The notes beneath the pieces were generated by a model. It saw only the letters and a list, made by a program, of their open reading frames with translations, had not been told where the DNA came from and made no database searches. The translations under genes were made by a program, and so were the position numbers. From Bifidobacterium felsineum (lineage in GTDB: Bacteria > Actinomycetota > Actinomycetes > Actinomycetales > Bifidobacteriaceae), in the NCBI RefSeq assembly GCF_002802915.1, contig NZ_PEBJ01000001.1, forward strand, positions 372,001-436,000: DNA of 64,000 bases, in the 5' to 3' direction. This document shows, piece after piece, positions 11,011 through 19,474 of this stretch (position 1 is the first letter of the stretch; every line of letters begins with the position of its first letter).

Positions 11011-11275
11011 TTCTTGGCTTAAATTTTCGAAATGAAGGTATAGTTCGTGAAAACAAGCCGCATAGCATGACTTAGTGGCTCATAATTTCGCGGAGAAGAC
11101 GAACTTCGTGAAAATACGCCACTGAAGTGCCGTCAGTGGCGTAAATTCACGAAGTGTGACACGATTGCGAAAATTTAAGCCACTGAGATTAACTCAGCGG
11201 CTTATTTTCGCGAACATAGGGATAATTTCGAAAAAATAAGCCGTTGAACTGACGTTGCATCAGTTCAACGGCTTT
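11011..11275. repeat. Array of ~60-bp palindromic repeat units (array A)
   Basis: Half a unit at 11011-11033 is followed by four near-complete units starting at about 11043, 11104, 11164 and 11224. Each is an imperfect inverted repeat with outer arm TTCGTGAAAA, inner arm TAAGCCACTGA and a 7-10 base loop. The second unit (11104-11154) has changed TAAGCC to TACGCC and carries the matching GGCGTA on its other arm. The last unit (GCCGTTGAACTGA with its complement, to 11275) read on the minus strand ends in a T run and probably terminates valS. Related arrays lie at 44529-44733 and 49367-49626. Confidence 0.85.
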
Positions 11276-11334
11276 GAACTACCCCTCAGTCAGCTAGCGC
11301 TGACAGCTCCCCTGACAAGGGGAGTCGGGACTGG
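11276..11334. repeat. Short CCCCT...AGGGG hairpin element before valS stop
   Basis: CCCCTCAGTCAGCTAGCGCTGACAG is followed by CTCCCCTGACAAGGGGAG, giving two adjacent hairpins (CAGTCAGC/GCTGACAG and CTCCCC/GGGGAG). Elements of this look are scattered in bifidobacterial intergenic DNA as far as I recall. It lies just 3' of valS. Confidence 0.45.
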
Positions 11335-14076
11335 TTACTTCTTCTTGATCGGCGGCTCACCGAGCTCGCTGGCGGCCACGGCCACCTCGGTCTCGGCGGC
11401 ACCTTCGGCGGCGTCTTCAGCGGCGGATTCCTCGGCGTGCTTGGCAACCAGGTCGAACTTGCCCACCACGCGGCCGGCCTGAGCGATGTCGCCCAGAGCG
11501 GCGTGAATGGCGTCCACACCCTCCTGAGCGGCGGTCAGCGCCACGGAGAGAATCGGGGTCTTCATGGAGACCTTGGCCTCGGACTTAATCTTGCGCAGCT
11601 GCTCCACAGCCTTGCCAGCCCAAGTCAGCAGCTCCGGAGAAACGCCGGTTGCAGCCTCAACGTAAGGCTCCGGAGTCGGCCATGCGGCACGGTGCACGGA
11701 ACCGGAACCGGCGTGCATCCAGCTCCACACCTCTTCGGTGGCGTACGGCAGGTACGGGGCCAGCAGACGGGCGAAGGCGTCGAGGCCCAGGCCCAGAGCG
11801 GTGCGAGCGGAACGCACGGCCTTCTCGGAAGGAGCAACGCCCTTCTCGTCCGGAGTGCCGTAAGCACGGTTCTTCACGAGCTCGATGTAGTCATCGCAGA
11901 ACTGCCAGAAGTAGCTTTCGATGACCTCCAGCGCCTTGGAGTGCTCGTAAGCCTCCAGTGCATCGGTGGCCTGACGAACCACCAGAGCCAGCTTGGCCAT
12001 GGCGGCGCGATCCAGCGGCTCGGTCACATCGGCCGGGTTCCAAGCAGCCACAGCGGAATCAGCCACATGATGGTTCTCGTCCTCGCGGCCAATGGCCAGC
12101 GCGAACTTGGTGGCGTTCAGCAGCTTGATGGCCAGACGGCGGCCGATCTTCATCTGGCCGACGTCGTAGGTGGCGTCAAGACCCAGACGAGCGGCAGCAG
12201 CCCAGTAACGCACGGCGTCGGCACCGAACTTCTCAATCGGTTCGTTCGGCACCACGACGTTGCCCTTGGACTTCGACATCTTCTTGTGGTCCGGGTCCAG
12301 AATCCAGCCGGAGAGAGTGGCATGAGCCCACGGCAGGCACTTGTTCTCCAGGTGAGCACGGTCCACGGTGGAGAACAGCCAGGTGCGGATGATGTCCTGA
12401 CCCTGCGGGCGCAGATCCATCGGGAACGTGGAGGCGAACAGTGCCTTGGAGGCCTCATCCGGCTCGGCCCAGTGGGTCACAATCTGCGGGGTCAACGAAG
12501 AGGTGGCCCAAGTATCCATGATGTCCTTCTCGGCGGTGAAGCCACCGGGCACATCACGCTGGGACTCGTCGTAGCCTTCCGGCACATCGATGGTCGGGTC
12601 GATCGGCAGGCGATCCTCGGACGGGGTCAGCGGGTGGTCGTAATCGGCGGAACCGTCGGCCTTGACCGGGTACCACAGCGGGAACGGCACGCCGAAGAAG
12701 CGCTGGCGGGAGATCAGCCAGTCGCCGTTCAGACCATGCACCCAGTTCTCGTAGCGCACGCGCATGAAGTCCGGGTGGAAGTTCAGTTCCTTGCCGCGCT
12801 CGATGAGCTGGGCATTCAGATCAGGGTCGGTGCCGCCGTTCTTCAGGTACCACTGGCGGGAGGTGACGATTTCGAGCGGCTTGTCGCCCTTCTCGTAGAA
12901 GTTCGTCATACGCTTGGTCGGCGTCGGTTCGCCGTCCATATCGCCGGATTCACGCAGCTTGTCAACGATCACCTTACGAGCGGAGAACGTGGTCTTGCCA
13001 GCGGTCTCGGCGAAGATCTCGCGGCCGGCCGGGTCGGTGATCCAATCCGGGGTATCCATCACGATGCGTCCATTGCGCTGGATGATGGAACGGGTCGGCA
13101 GCTTCAGGTCACGCCACCACTGCACATCGGTCACATCACCGAACGTACAGCACATGGCGATGCCGGCGCCCTTGTCCATTTCGGCGGCCGGGTGAGCCAG
13201 GATCGGCACCTTGACCTTGAACAGCGGGGAGTAGACCTCCTGGCCGAAGTACTTCTTGTAGCGGTCATCATCCGGGTTGGCGATCAATGAGGTGCAGGCG
13301 GCCAGCAGCTCCGGACGGGTGGTCTCAATGTAAATCGGGGTGCCATCCTCAAAGCGGAAGGCGATCTTGTGGTAGAAGCCCGGGTATTCGCGGGATTCCA
13401 GCTCAGCCTGAGCCACTGCGGTCTGGAAGGTCACATCCCACAGGCCAGGAGCGTCCTGCTGATAGGCCTCGCCGCGAGCGAGGTTGCGCAGGAAGGCCTT
13501 CTGGGCCACGCGCTGCGGGTGCTCGCCGATGGTGTGGTAGGTCTGGGACCAGTCGATGGAAAGGCCCAGCTTGCGCCACAGCGCCTCGAACAGCTTCTCG
13601 TCCTGGGCGGTCAGCTTCTCGCACAGTTCGATGAAGTTCTTACGGGAAATCGGCACCTGATCCTTGGCCTGGATCTTCTTGCCGTCAGTGCCCTCGTACG
13701 GCGGCTTGAAGTCCGGGTCGTACGGCAGGGAGACGTCCACGCGCACGCCGTAGTAGTTCTGCACACGGCGTTCGGTCGGCAGACCGTTATCGTCCCAGCC
13801 CATCGGGTAGAACACGTCGTAGCCGCGCATGCGCTTGTAACGCGCGATCACATCGGTATGCGTGTAGGAGAACACATGGCCCACATGCAGGGAGCCGGAG
13901 ACGGTGGGCGGCGGAGTATCGATGGAATACACGGCCTTGCGGTCACGAGTGTTGTTGAACTTGTAGGTGCCGTTCTCATCCCAAACGGCGCGCCACTTAT
14001 CCTCAAGACCGTCCACACCGACCTTGTCGGGCAGCGGGGTGAGGTTGGCGTTGATGATGGAATTGCCTTCAGTCAT
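11335..14076 (-). CDS. valS: Valine--tRNA ligase
   Basis: Class I aminoacyl-tRNA synthetase that charges tRNA-Val, 913 residues. The HIGH motif is HVGH (residues 64-67, in VSGSLHVGHVFSYTHTD). The long CP1 editing domain follows. KMSKS is intact near residue 597 (HKKMSKSKGNVVVPNEPIEK). The anticodon-binding helical domain and a C-terminal Lys/Ala/Glu-rich tail (AKHAEESAAEDAAEGAAETE) complete it. The tail is acidic low complexity rather than the usual coiled-coil Val-RS arm. The ATG is the first in frame. The last unit of the palindrome array serves as its likely terminator. It lies 62 bases downstream of the binding-protein gene, so a shared transcript is possible. Confidence 0.97.
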   Translation of the reverse strand: MTEGNSIINANLTPLPDKVGVDGLEDKWRAVWDENGTYKFNNTRDRKAVYSIDTPPPTVSGSLHVGHVFSYTHTDVIARYKRMRGYDVFYPMGWDDNGLPTERRVQNYYGVRVDVSLPYDPDFKPPYEGTDGKKIQAKDQVPISRKNFIELCEKLTAQDEKLFEALWRKLGLSIDWSQTYHTIGEHPQRVAQKAFLRNLARGEAYQQDAPGLWDVTFQTAVAQAELESREYPGFYHKIAFRFEDGTPIYIETTRPELLAACTSLIANPDDDRYKKYFGQEVYSPLFKVKVPILAHPAAEMDKGAGIAMCCTFGDVTDVQWWRDLKLPTRSIIQRNGRIVMDTPDWITDPAGREIFAETAGKTTFSARKVIVDKLRESGDMDGEPTPTKRMTNFYEKGDKPLEIVTSRQWYLKNGGTDPDLNAQLIERGKELNFHPDFMRVRYENWVHGLNGDWLISRQRFFGVPFPLWYPVKADGSADYDHPLTPSEDRLPIDPTIDVPEGYDESQRDVPGGFTAEKDIMDTWATSSLTPQIVTHWAEPDEASKALFASTFPMDLRPQGQDIIRTWLFSTVDRAHLENKCLPWAHATLSGWILDPDHKKMSKSKGNVVVPNEPIEKFGADAVRYWAAAARLGLDATYDVGQMKIGRRLAIKLLNATKFALAIGREDENHHVADSAVAAWNPADVTEPLDRAAMAKLALVVRQATDALEAYEHSKALEVIESYFWQFCDDYIELVKNRAYGTPDEKGVAPSEKAVRSARTALGLGLDAFARLLAPYLPYATEEVWSWMHAGSGSVHRAAWPTPEPYVEAATGVSPELLTWAGKAVEQLRKIKSEAKVSMKTPILSVALTAAQEGVDAIHAALGDIAQAGRVVGKFDLVAKHAEESAAEDAAEGAAETEVAVAASELGEPPIKKK

Positions 14077-14138
14077 AAAGCCAAAGTTTATGCATGTTGT
14101 ATGACAAGGAATGACTTATGGAATAACGAGTGCAGGAG

Positions 14139-15698
14139 CTACTGCTTATCCAATGCTCCCAATGGCATGCGCGTATCAATCAACGAAGTCGGATAGCCGG
14201 AAACCTTGGTGCTGGCCACGGTGAAGCATTTGCGCGTATACAGCCAATCGCTGGCCGCATCCTCGCTCACGACCTTCGCATAGGCTTTCATCCGCTCGGC
14301 ATAGTCCTGATCATTGGTGGCTTCTCGTGCGGACGCATACGCCTGCTCGGCCTCCGAATGATCGTAATGGAACAGGGAACTCGGGTCAGCGAATGTGCCG
14401 GCATCATCAGTGCCGTTCATGCTCATGATGGTGAGCTCCCAGGAACCATCCTGAATACGCTTGGCGTAGTCCTCGTCGGACACCACTTCAAGATTGACTT
14501 TCGGCAGCGACACCTGGCTGATTTGCTGGGCGATGGTCTCCGCTATCGAACGATACTGTTCAGTGACCACGATATCGACCGAGGGAATGAACTGCGGGGC
14601 AAAGTAGCCCAGCATCGTTCGAGCTTGATTCAAGTCGTATGGAAACAGCCCAGTGAGATCCTCATATCCAGGCTCCAGCGGGCTGATCGGGCCTCCCAGT
14701 GCACCAGCGGAATCCGGCTGGGAGGATGCGATCGAAGACGCGTCGACAAGGTGACGCATGGCTTTTCTGATCTGTTCGTCCGACATCAGCGAATCGGTGC
14801 TGTTATTGAATGCCAACAGCACTTTGTCTGTGGTGGCGCCCTCGCTCACCTTAAGGTTCTGCTTCTCTTTCGCGGCGGAAGCCACGGTTGCGGTAGTCGG
14901 CATAGCCAAATCCACAGTGCCGTCGGCCAGCGCCTTGGCTAGCGTATTTTCATCGGAGTACTGATTGAAGGTGATGGATCCGACCTTGGCTTTGGCTCCA
15001 TGGTACGAACCGTTGTACTGCAATGTCAGCGATTGCGCGGCCTTGAATGCGCTGACGGTGAACGGGCCAGAGCCGACTGCACTGTTGGCATAATCCGCAT
15101 TGCCTGCTTCGGAATCGTACACAATGCCCAGTCTGCCGGACAGCGCGCGTAGCAGCGTGGGATTCGGTTTCGCCAAAGTGATGACCACGGTGGTGGAATC
15201 CGGATTGGTAATGGACTGCGTATCGCCGAGCGCGTCCACACCGGCGTACTTTTGCGTTATCGCTTGCTGTAGCGACCACACCACATCCGAGGAATCCAGC
15301 GTATGCCCATTGGAGAACGTGACGCTTGGCGCGATGGTGAACGTGTACTTCAGCGCGTTATCGGAGACCTTCCAGACGGTGGCGAGCCCGGGCTTGAGCT
15401 GATTCTGCTGGTCCACAGTGATGAGGGTTTCGTAGACATTGTCGATGAGCAGTCGCTCGGCGGAGGAGGAGCCAGCCGAACGAATATCCAGCGACTGCGG
15501 CATGTCATCGATGCCAATAGTGACCGATGACTGCGGTGTGCCATGCATCAATGCGGAAAGCGATATCGAACGATGCTGAATAAGCACCGACCAGCCGGCC
15601 CACACCAGCGCTCCCAGCGCCAGAGCTACCCCCAGAAAGACTCCCCAGCTGACCAGTCCGTTATATTGCTTTCGATGTTGCTCGCTGCGCATGCCCAT
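14139..15698 (-). CDS. Family-5 peptide-type solute-binding protein, membrane anchored
   Basis: A 519-residue extracellular binding protein of the SBP_bac_5 (oligopeptide/nickel) class. The N-terminus has one hydrophobic segment (residues about 17-36, WGVFLGVALALGALVWAGW) without a lipobox cysteine or obvious cleavage site, so it is probably an uncleaved membrane anchor. The family signature region reads DNVYETLITVDQQNQLKPGLATVWKVSDN, followed by the typical FTIAPSVTFSNGHTLDSSDVVWSL. No permease or ATPase gene is adjacent, so it may serve a transporter encoded elsewhere or have another role. It starts 18 bases after nth ends, so it is probably translated from the glnR-nth transcript. Substrate unknown. 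Confidence 0.85.
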   Translation of the reverse strand: MGMRSEQHRKQYNGLVSWGVFLGVALALGALVWAGWSVLIQHRSISLSALMHGTPQSSVTIGIDDMPQSLDIRSAGSSSAERLLIDNVYETLITVDQQNQLKPGLATVWKVSDNALKYTFTIAPSVTFSNGHTLDSSDVVWSLQQAITQKYAGVDALGDTQSITNPDSTTVVITLAKPNPTLLRALSGRLGIVYDSEAGNADYANSAVGSGPFTVSAFKAAQSLTLQYNGSYHGAKAKVGSITFNQYSDENTLAKALADGTVDLAMPTTATVASAAKEKQNLKVSEGATTDKVLLAFNNSTDSLMSDEQIRKAMRHLVDASSIASSQPDSAGALGGPISPLEPGYEDLTGLFPYDLNQARTMLGYFAPQFIPSVDIVVTEQYRSIAETIAQQISQVSLPKVNLEVVSDEDYAKRIQDGSWELTIMSMNGTDDAGTFADPSSLFHYDHSEAEQAYASAREATNDQDYAERMKAYAKVVSEDAASDWLYTRKCFTVASTKVSGYPTSLIDTRMPLGALDKQ

Positions 15699-15716
15699 CA
15701 GTCTAACGATGCCGCA

Positions 15717-16388
15717 CTACCGCTTGGCGGCAGGCTCGAAACCTGGGCAGGAATCAGCCAGCGGGCAATGCTCGCAATCGGGTCTGCGGGCGTGGCAGGT
15801 AGCGCGTCCGAATAGAATCAGCCGATGACTGAGATCGGTCCACTCCTCGGGAGGGAAGCAGGCGGTGATCTCCTTTTCGATTTTGACCGGATCGGGGTGT
15901 GCCGAGCGCCAATCCGGTCGCCAGCGCAGACGGCCGGTCACGCGCATCACATGGGTATCGACGGGGAAGCCGGGAATATCGAATGCATTGCCCAACACCA
16001 CGTTCGCGGTTTTACGGCCCACACCCGGCAGGCTGGTCAATTCTTCCATGGTGCTTGGCACTCTGCCGTCGAATCGTTCATCCAAAGCCGTTGCCAAGCC
16101 GATAAGATGCTGGGTTTTCGACCGGTAAAAGCCAAGCGGATGGATGATTTCCTCGACCTGCGCCGGATTCGCTGCAGCCAGCGCGGCTGCGGTCGGATAG
16201 GTGGCGAATAGTTCAGGAGTGACGGTATTGACGCGTTTATCGGTGGTTTGCGCGCTTAGTACTGTGGCAATAAGCAGTTGCAGTGGGGAAGTGAAGTTCA
16301 ATGCGCACTTTGGTGCGGGAATCACTTGGCACAGCACATCGTATTCCTGATGCATGCGAGCGATGCGAGCGGATTTACTTTCGCGCAT
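15717..16388 (-). CDS. nth: Endonuclease III (DNA glycosylase/AP lyase)
   Basis: Base-excision repair enzyme of 223 residues that removes oxidised pyrimidines and cleaves the abasic site. The helix-hairpin-helix is LPGVGRKTANVVLG, with catalytic Lys126. Catalytic Asp144 lies in VDTHVMRV. The C-terminal iron-sulfur loop has the exact spacing C198-X6-C205-X2-C208-X5-C214. The length is normal. It sits 57 bases after glnR and 18 bases before the binding-protein gene on the same strand, so co-transcription is likely. Confidence 0.96.
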   Translation of the reverse strand: MRESKSARIARMHQEYDVLCQVIPAPKCALNFTSPLQLLIATVLSAQTTDKRVNTVTPELFATYPTAAALAAANPAQVEEIIHPLGFYRSKTQHLIGLATALDERFDGRVPSTMEELTSLPGVGRKTANVVLGNAFDIPGFPVDTHVMRVTGRLRWRPDWRSAHPDPVKIEKEITACFPPEEWTDLSHRLILFGRATCHARRPDCEHCPLADSCPGFEPAAKR

Positions 16389-16445
16389 AAGAGCGGCCCT
16401 GTGGATTGTAGATGTAGACGTTTGCTCAGCTGTGTTTGCTGCCGA

Positions 16446-17231
16446 TCAGGCCGAGAGGTCGTCGGATTCATCGGCACTGTGTGTGCTGGCCTTGGCGGCT
16501 TCCTGCGCTGCGGCATCGCCCTTGTCGCTTTCAGGCGGATCGAAGCGATAGCCCACATTGCGCACCGTACCGATAAGATGCTCGTATTCGCCGCCGAGCT
16601 TGGCACGCAGACGACGGATATGCACATCCACGGTTCGTGTACCGCCGTAGTAGTCATAGCCCCACACCTCTTGCAGTAACTGGGCGCGCGTGAACACGCG
16701 GCCCGGGTGCTGGACCAGATACTTGAGCAGCTCGAATTCCTTATAAGCCAAGTCAATCGGGCGGCCATGCAGGGAAGCGGTGTATCCGTTGGTATCCACG
16801 ATGAGATCGCCGGAACGAATCTGGCCATCCTCCACGGTGGTGGTGGGCTCGGACGCCGAACCAGTGGCGGAGGCTGCCGGCGCATTGCCACGCTCGGAAA
16901 CCAAGCGGAGCCGGCCTTCGACCTCGGCGGGAGACGCCGTGGTCACCACAACGTCGGCGATGCCCCATTGGGAATTCACTACGGTGAAGCCGCCTTCGGT
17001 CAATACCAATACGATCGGGGTGGAAAGGCCGGAGGCGTGAATAAGACGACACAGGGTTTTGGCCGTGGCCAGATCATCGCGGGCGTCAAGGAACAGGATG
17101 GTGTTTTCCGGCATCTTGACCAAGCTGGCCGCGTCCATCGGCAGCACGCGTACACGATGGGAGAGCAGTGCGAGGGACGGCAGCACAGTGGCGGGGTCGC
17201 TGGCGAATGTCATCAACGTAAGATCCGTCAC
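16446..17231 (-). CDS. glnR: GlnR-type winged-helix response regulator
   Basis: OmpR-fold transcription factor, 261 residues. The N-terminal receiver-like domain (1-115) has the phrase [23 protein letters not shown], closely matching actinobacterial GlnR, the global nitrogen regulator. Asp49 occupies the phospho-site position, but the normal acidic pocket and conserved Lys are not evident, as in the atypical GlnR receiver. The C-terminal winged helix (about 150-230) is well conserved: [25 protein letters not shown] and [16 protein letters not shown] disordered tail rich in Ala, Ser and Asp follows. No kinase gene is adjacent, consistent with an orphan regulator. Targets in this species would include glutamine synthetase and ammonium transport genes, by family knowledge only. 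Confidence 0.85.
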   Translation of the reverse strand: MTDLTLMTFASDPATVLPSLALLSHRVRVLPMDAASLVKMPENTILFLDARDDLATAKTLCRLIHASGLSTPIVLVLTEGGFTVVNSQWGIADVVVTTASPAEVEGRLRLVSERGNAPAASATGSASEPTTTVEDGQIRSGDLIVDTNGYTASLHGRPIDLAYKEFELLKYLVQHPGRVFTRAQLLQEVWGYDYYGGTRTVDVHIRRLRAKLGGEYEHLIGTVRNVGYRFDPPESDKGDAAAQEAAKASTHSADESDDLSA

Positions 17232-17406
17232 GCTAATTCCCCCTCATTCATGGACTCGCAGCATGTGTGCGAATCGTTGCATATGATGATTCGTGAGTTG
17301 AACGTTCACACCGCTGCCGTCACGTTGCCATTTATTGTACGCGCGTACATGGGACACACAGATGTTACGTATGCGGAATATGAACGTTCGCTGCCTGCGA
17401 CATAAC

Positions 17407-18111
17407 TCACATGCCAAGACGGGACAGAATAAGCGTCGCAGCGGCGATGGTCACGCCCATGAACATCACGGGCAGCAGACCGGTGCCGATCCATGGATGG
17501 CGAATCGCCGGATCTGGGTCGGCGTCGCGTACCCACAAGGTGGAGGCCACGGCCAAAGCCAGCGCCAGAATCACCAGCACGATAACGGTGATGGTTCCCT
17601 CCGTGGTGCCTTTGAGCAGCATGGAACCCAATGCCGGCAGGAAGCACCAGCCGGCCACCGCAATGGCGGCGACGCCTGAAGTTACGGCATGAGAGAGAGC
17701 GCGAATAAGGTGTGAACGATTCTCACGGGCCATTTGGCGGGCAAAGGAGAAGATCACCAGCACGACCAGCAGCAGGCCGGCGGCCAGAGCCCAGGAATAC
17801 CACGGGTATGCGTCGCCGTTCTTGGAGATTTGCTCAGGTGGTATTTCATCGGAAGGGAATGGCACGGCCACGAAAATCAGCGAGACCACGCCGAATGCGA
17901 TGGTCACCGCGCGATCCAGTGTGGATCCGCGGAAAGGCCAGAACAGCACGAATTCACCGAGCACCAGTGCGGCCATAATCAGCGGAATAGCTGGAAACAT
18001 GCTGCGGGTGGGGATGGCTGTGGCCGCGATGAGCAGCACATAGGCAGTAAACTGGGTCAGCAACATGCCCAAGGCTTTATGCTTCCAATTTTCCTGGGTG
18101 ATTTCCGTCAT
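17407..18111 (-). CDS. Multi-pass membrane protein of unknown function
   Basis: A 234-residue protein with about seven hydrophobic segments separated by short loops (for example TAYVLLIAATAIP, IPLIMAALVLGEFVLFW, AVTIAFGVVSLIFVAV, LAAGLLLVVLVIFSF, TVIVLVILALALAVAS). I recognise no catalytic or transport motif. Charged residues fall mainly in a loop around DEIPPEQISKNGDAYPW and one at RQMARENRSHLIR. It lies 61 bases downstream of mntP on the same strand and may share its transcript. No function is assigned. Confidence 0.75.
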   Translation of the reverse strand: MTEITQENWKHKALGMLLTQFTAYVLLIAATAIPTRSMFPAIPLIMAALVLGEFVLFWPFRGSTLDRAVTIAFGVVSLIFVAVPFPSDEIPPEQISKNGDAYPWYSWALAAGLLLVVLVIFSFARQMARENRSHLIRALSHAVTSGVAAIAVAGWCFLPALGSMLLKGTTEGTITVIVLVILALALAVASTLWVRDADPDPAIRHPWIGTGLLPVMFMGVTIAAATLILSRLGM

Positions 18112-18172
18112 GTGAACCTCTCATGCGCGCGTCGATTTCTGCAACAATCCTACGCTGCACTGTGGAAGGTCA

Positions 18173-18751
18173 TTAGAAAGCGATGATACCCAGGTGCTCG
18201 AGCAACACTTTCAGACCGATAAGAATCAGCACCACGCCACCTGCGATTTGTGAAGGCTGCTGCCAGCGGGAGCCGAACACCCGGCCGATATACAGGCCTG
18301 CCGCAGAGAAGAGGCCGGTGACGATACCGATGCAGGTGACGGCGAAAATCACGTTAATCTTCATGAAGGCCAGGCTCACGCCCACGGCGAATGCGTCGAT
18401 GCTGCATGCCACGGCGAGCGGCAGCATATGCTTCCAATCGAATTGTGGGGTTTCCTTGGCGTTTTCTTCCGGCTCTTCGAATGCCTCATGCACCATGTTG
18501 CCGCCAATGAACACCAGCAAACCGAAAATGATCCAATGGTCGAATTCGGTGACGTATGAACTGAACGCGGATGCGGCGAAATAGCCGAGCAGAGGGAAAA
18601 GCGCCTGGAATCCGCCGAACCACAGGGCGGTTTTGATGGCATCAAGTGTGCGGACTTTTGCAACGGTAAGGCCTTTGCCGATGGACACGGCGAACGCATC
18701 CATGGAGACGGAAAGGGAAATCAACAGGGTTTGGATGATGATTGCAATCAT
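18173..18751 (-). CDS. mntP: Manganese efflux pump MntP
   Basis: Membrane exporter of Mn(II), 192 residues, six transmembrane segments. It contains the two internally repeated family motifs: SLSVSMDAFAVSIGKGL near the start and AVACSIDAFAVGVSLAF in the middle, each with the Asp needed for metal transport. The start is the ATG at 18751 (MIAIIIQTLLI); the longer frame to 18886 overlaps the ppa terminator and adds a non-family N-terminus. I looked for the yybP-ykoY manganese riboswitch in the leader and did not find its conserved core. Confidence 0.92.
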   Translation of the reverse strand: MIAIIIQTLLISLSVSMDAFAVSIGKGLTVAKVRTLDAIKTALWFGGFQALFPLLGYFAASAFSSYVTEFDHWIIFGLLVFIGGNMVHEAFEEPEENAKETPQFDWKHMLPLAVACSIDAFAVGVSLAFMKINVIFAVTCIGIVTGLFSAAGLYIGRVFGSRWQQPSQIAGGVVLILIGLKVLLEHLGIIAF

Positions 18752-18857
18752 GAAATATGTAGAAGGTTCATCGCTGCTGTACTGCGCGATGGGCCTCGAC
18801 CAGCGCTCCCACACGCCGCCTACGCCTAGTTGAAAAGACAAAACACCACTATACAAC

Positions 18858-18882
18858 AAAAGGCTCCCGAGGGAGCCTTTTG
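18858..18882 (-). terminator. Terminator of ppa
   Basis: AAAAGGCTCCC and its complement GGAGCCTTTT form a tight hairpin with a 3-base loop and run into a T-rich stretch when read on the minus strand, 35 bases past the ppa stop. Confidence 0.8.
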
Positions 18883-18916
18883 TCATGTTTTTATTGCGCG
18901 TCAGCGCAGCAGGAAA

Positions 18917-19411
18917 TCACTTCTGAGAAGCGGCGAGACGCTCGCGGGCTTCCTTGATTTCCTTTTCGGCCACGTCCGCACCGGTCCAGTAGTCGCCGGG
19001 CTTGACTTCCTTGCCGGGCTCCAGGGCCTTGTACTGCTCGAAGAAGTGCTTGATCTCAGCGAGGTGGTACTCGTTGACGTCCTTGACGTCCTTGACGCCG
19101 TCGTAACGAACGTCGGCCGGCACGCACAGCACCTTGTCGTCGCCGCCCTCTTCGTCTTCCATGTGGTACAGACCAACGGCGCGGCACTCGATGACGCAGC
19201 CCGGGAACACGGAGTTGGTGACCATCACGAGGGCGTCCAGCGGATCGCCGTCCTCGCCCAGGGTGCCCTCGATGTAGCCGTAGTCATCCGGGTAGCCCAT
19301 TGCGGTGAAGAGCTCACGGTCCAGGAATACGCGGCCGGTTTCCTGGTCGACTTCGTACTTGTTCTTGGAACCGCGCGGAATTTCGACCACAACGTTGAAG
19401 GTTTCTGCCAT
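18917..19411 (-). CDS. ppa: Inorganic pyrophosphatase
   Basis: Family I soluble pyrophosphatase, 164 residues, that hydrolyses PPi to drive biosynthesis. The signature EDGDPLDALV lies at residues 53-62, with the three metal-binding aspartates. The substrate-binding EIPRGSKNKYEVD is near the start, and YHLAEIKHFFEQYKALE contains the conserved late Lys/Tyr region. The start has a GGAGATA site in front of the ATG. It appears monocistronic. Confidence 0.97.
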   Translation of the reverse strand: MAETFNVVVEIPRGSKNKYEVDQETGRVFLDRELFTAMGYPDDYGYIEGTLGEDGDPLDALVMVTNSVFPGCVIECRAVGLYHMEDEEGGDDKVLCVPADVRYDGVKDVKDVNEYHLAEIKHFFEQYKALEPGKEVKPGDYWTGADVAEKEIKEARERLAASQK

Positions 19412-19474
19412 TGTTTATCTCCTTGTCTGGAAACTATTCGTTACACACACTACTACCGACTGTGCGAGCAGTCA

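Noticed and set aside
18752..18857. yybP-ykoY manganese riboswitch before mntP
   Set aside because: The leader has no match to the conserved core that I could recognise.
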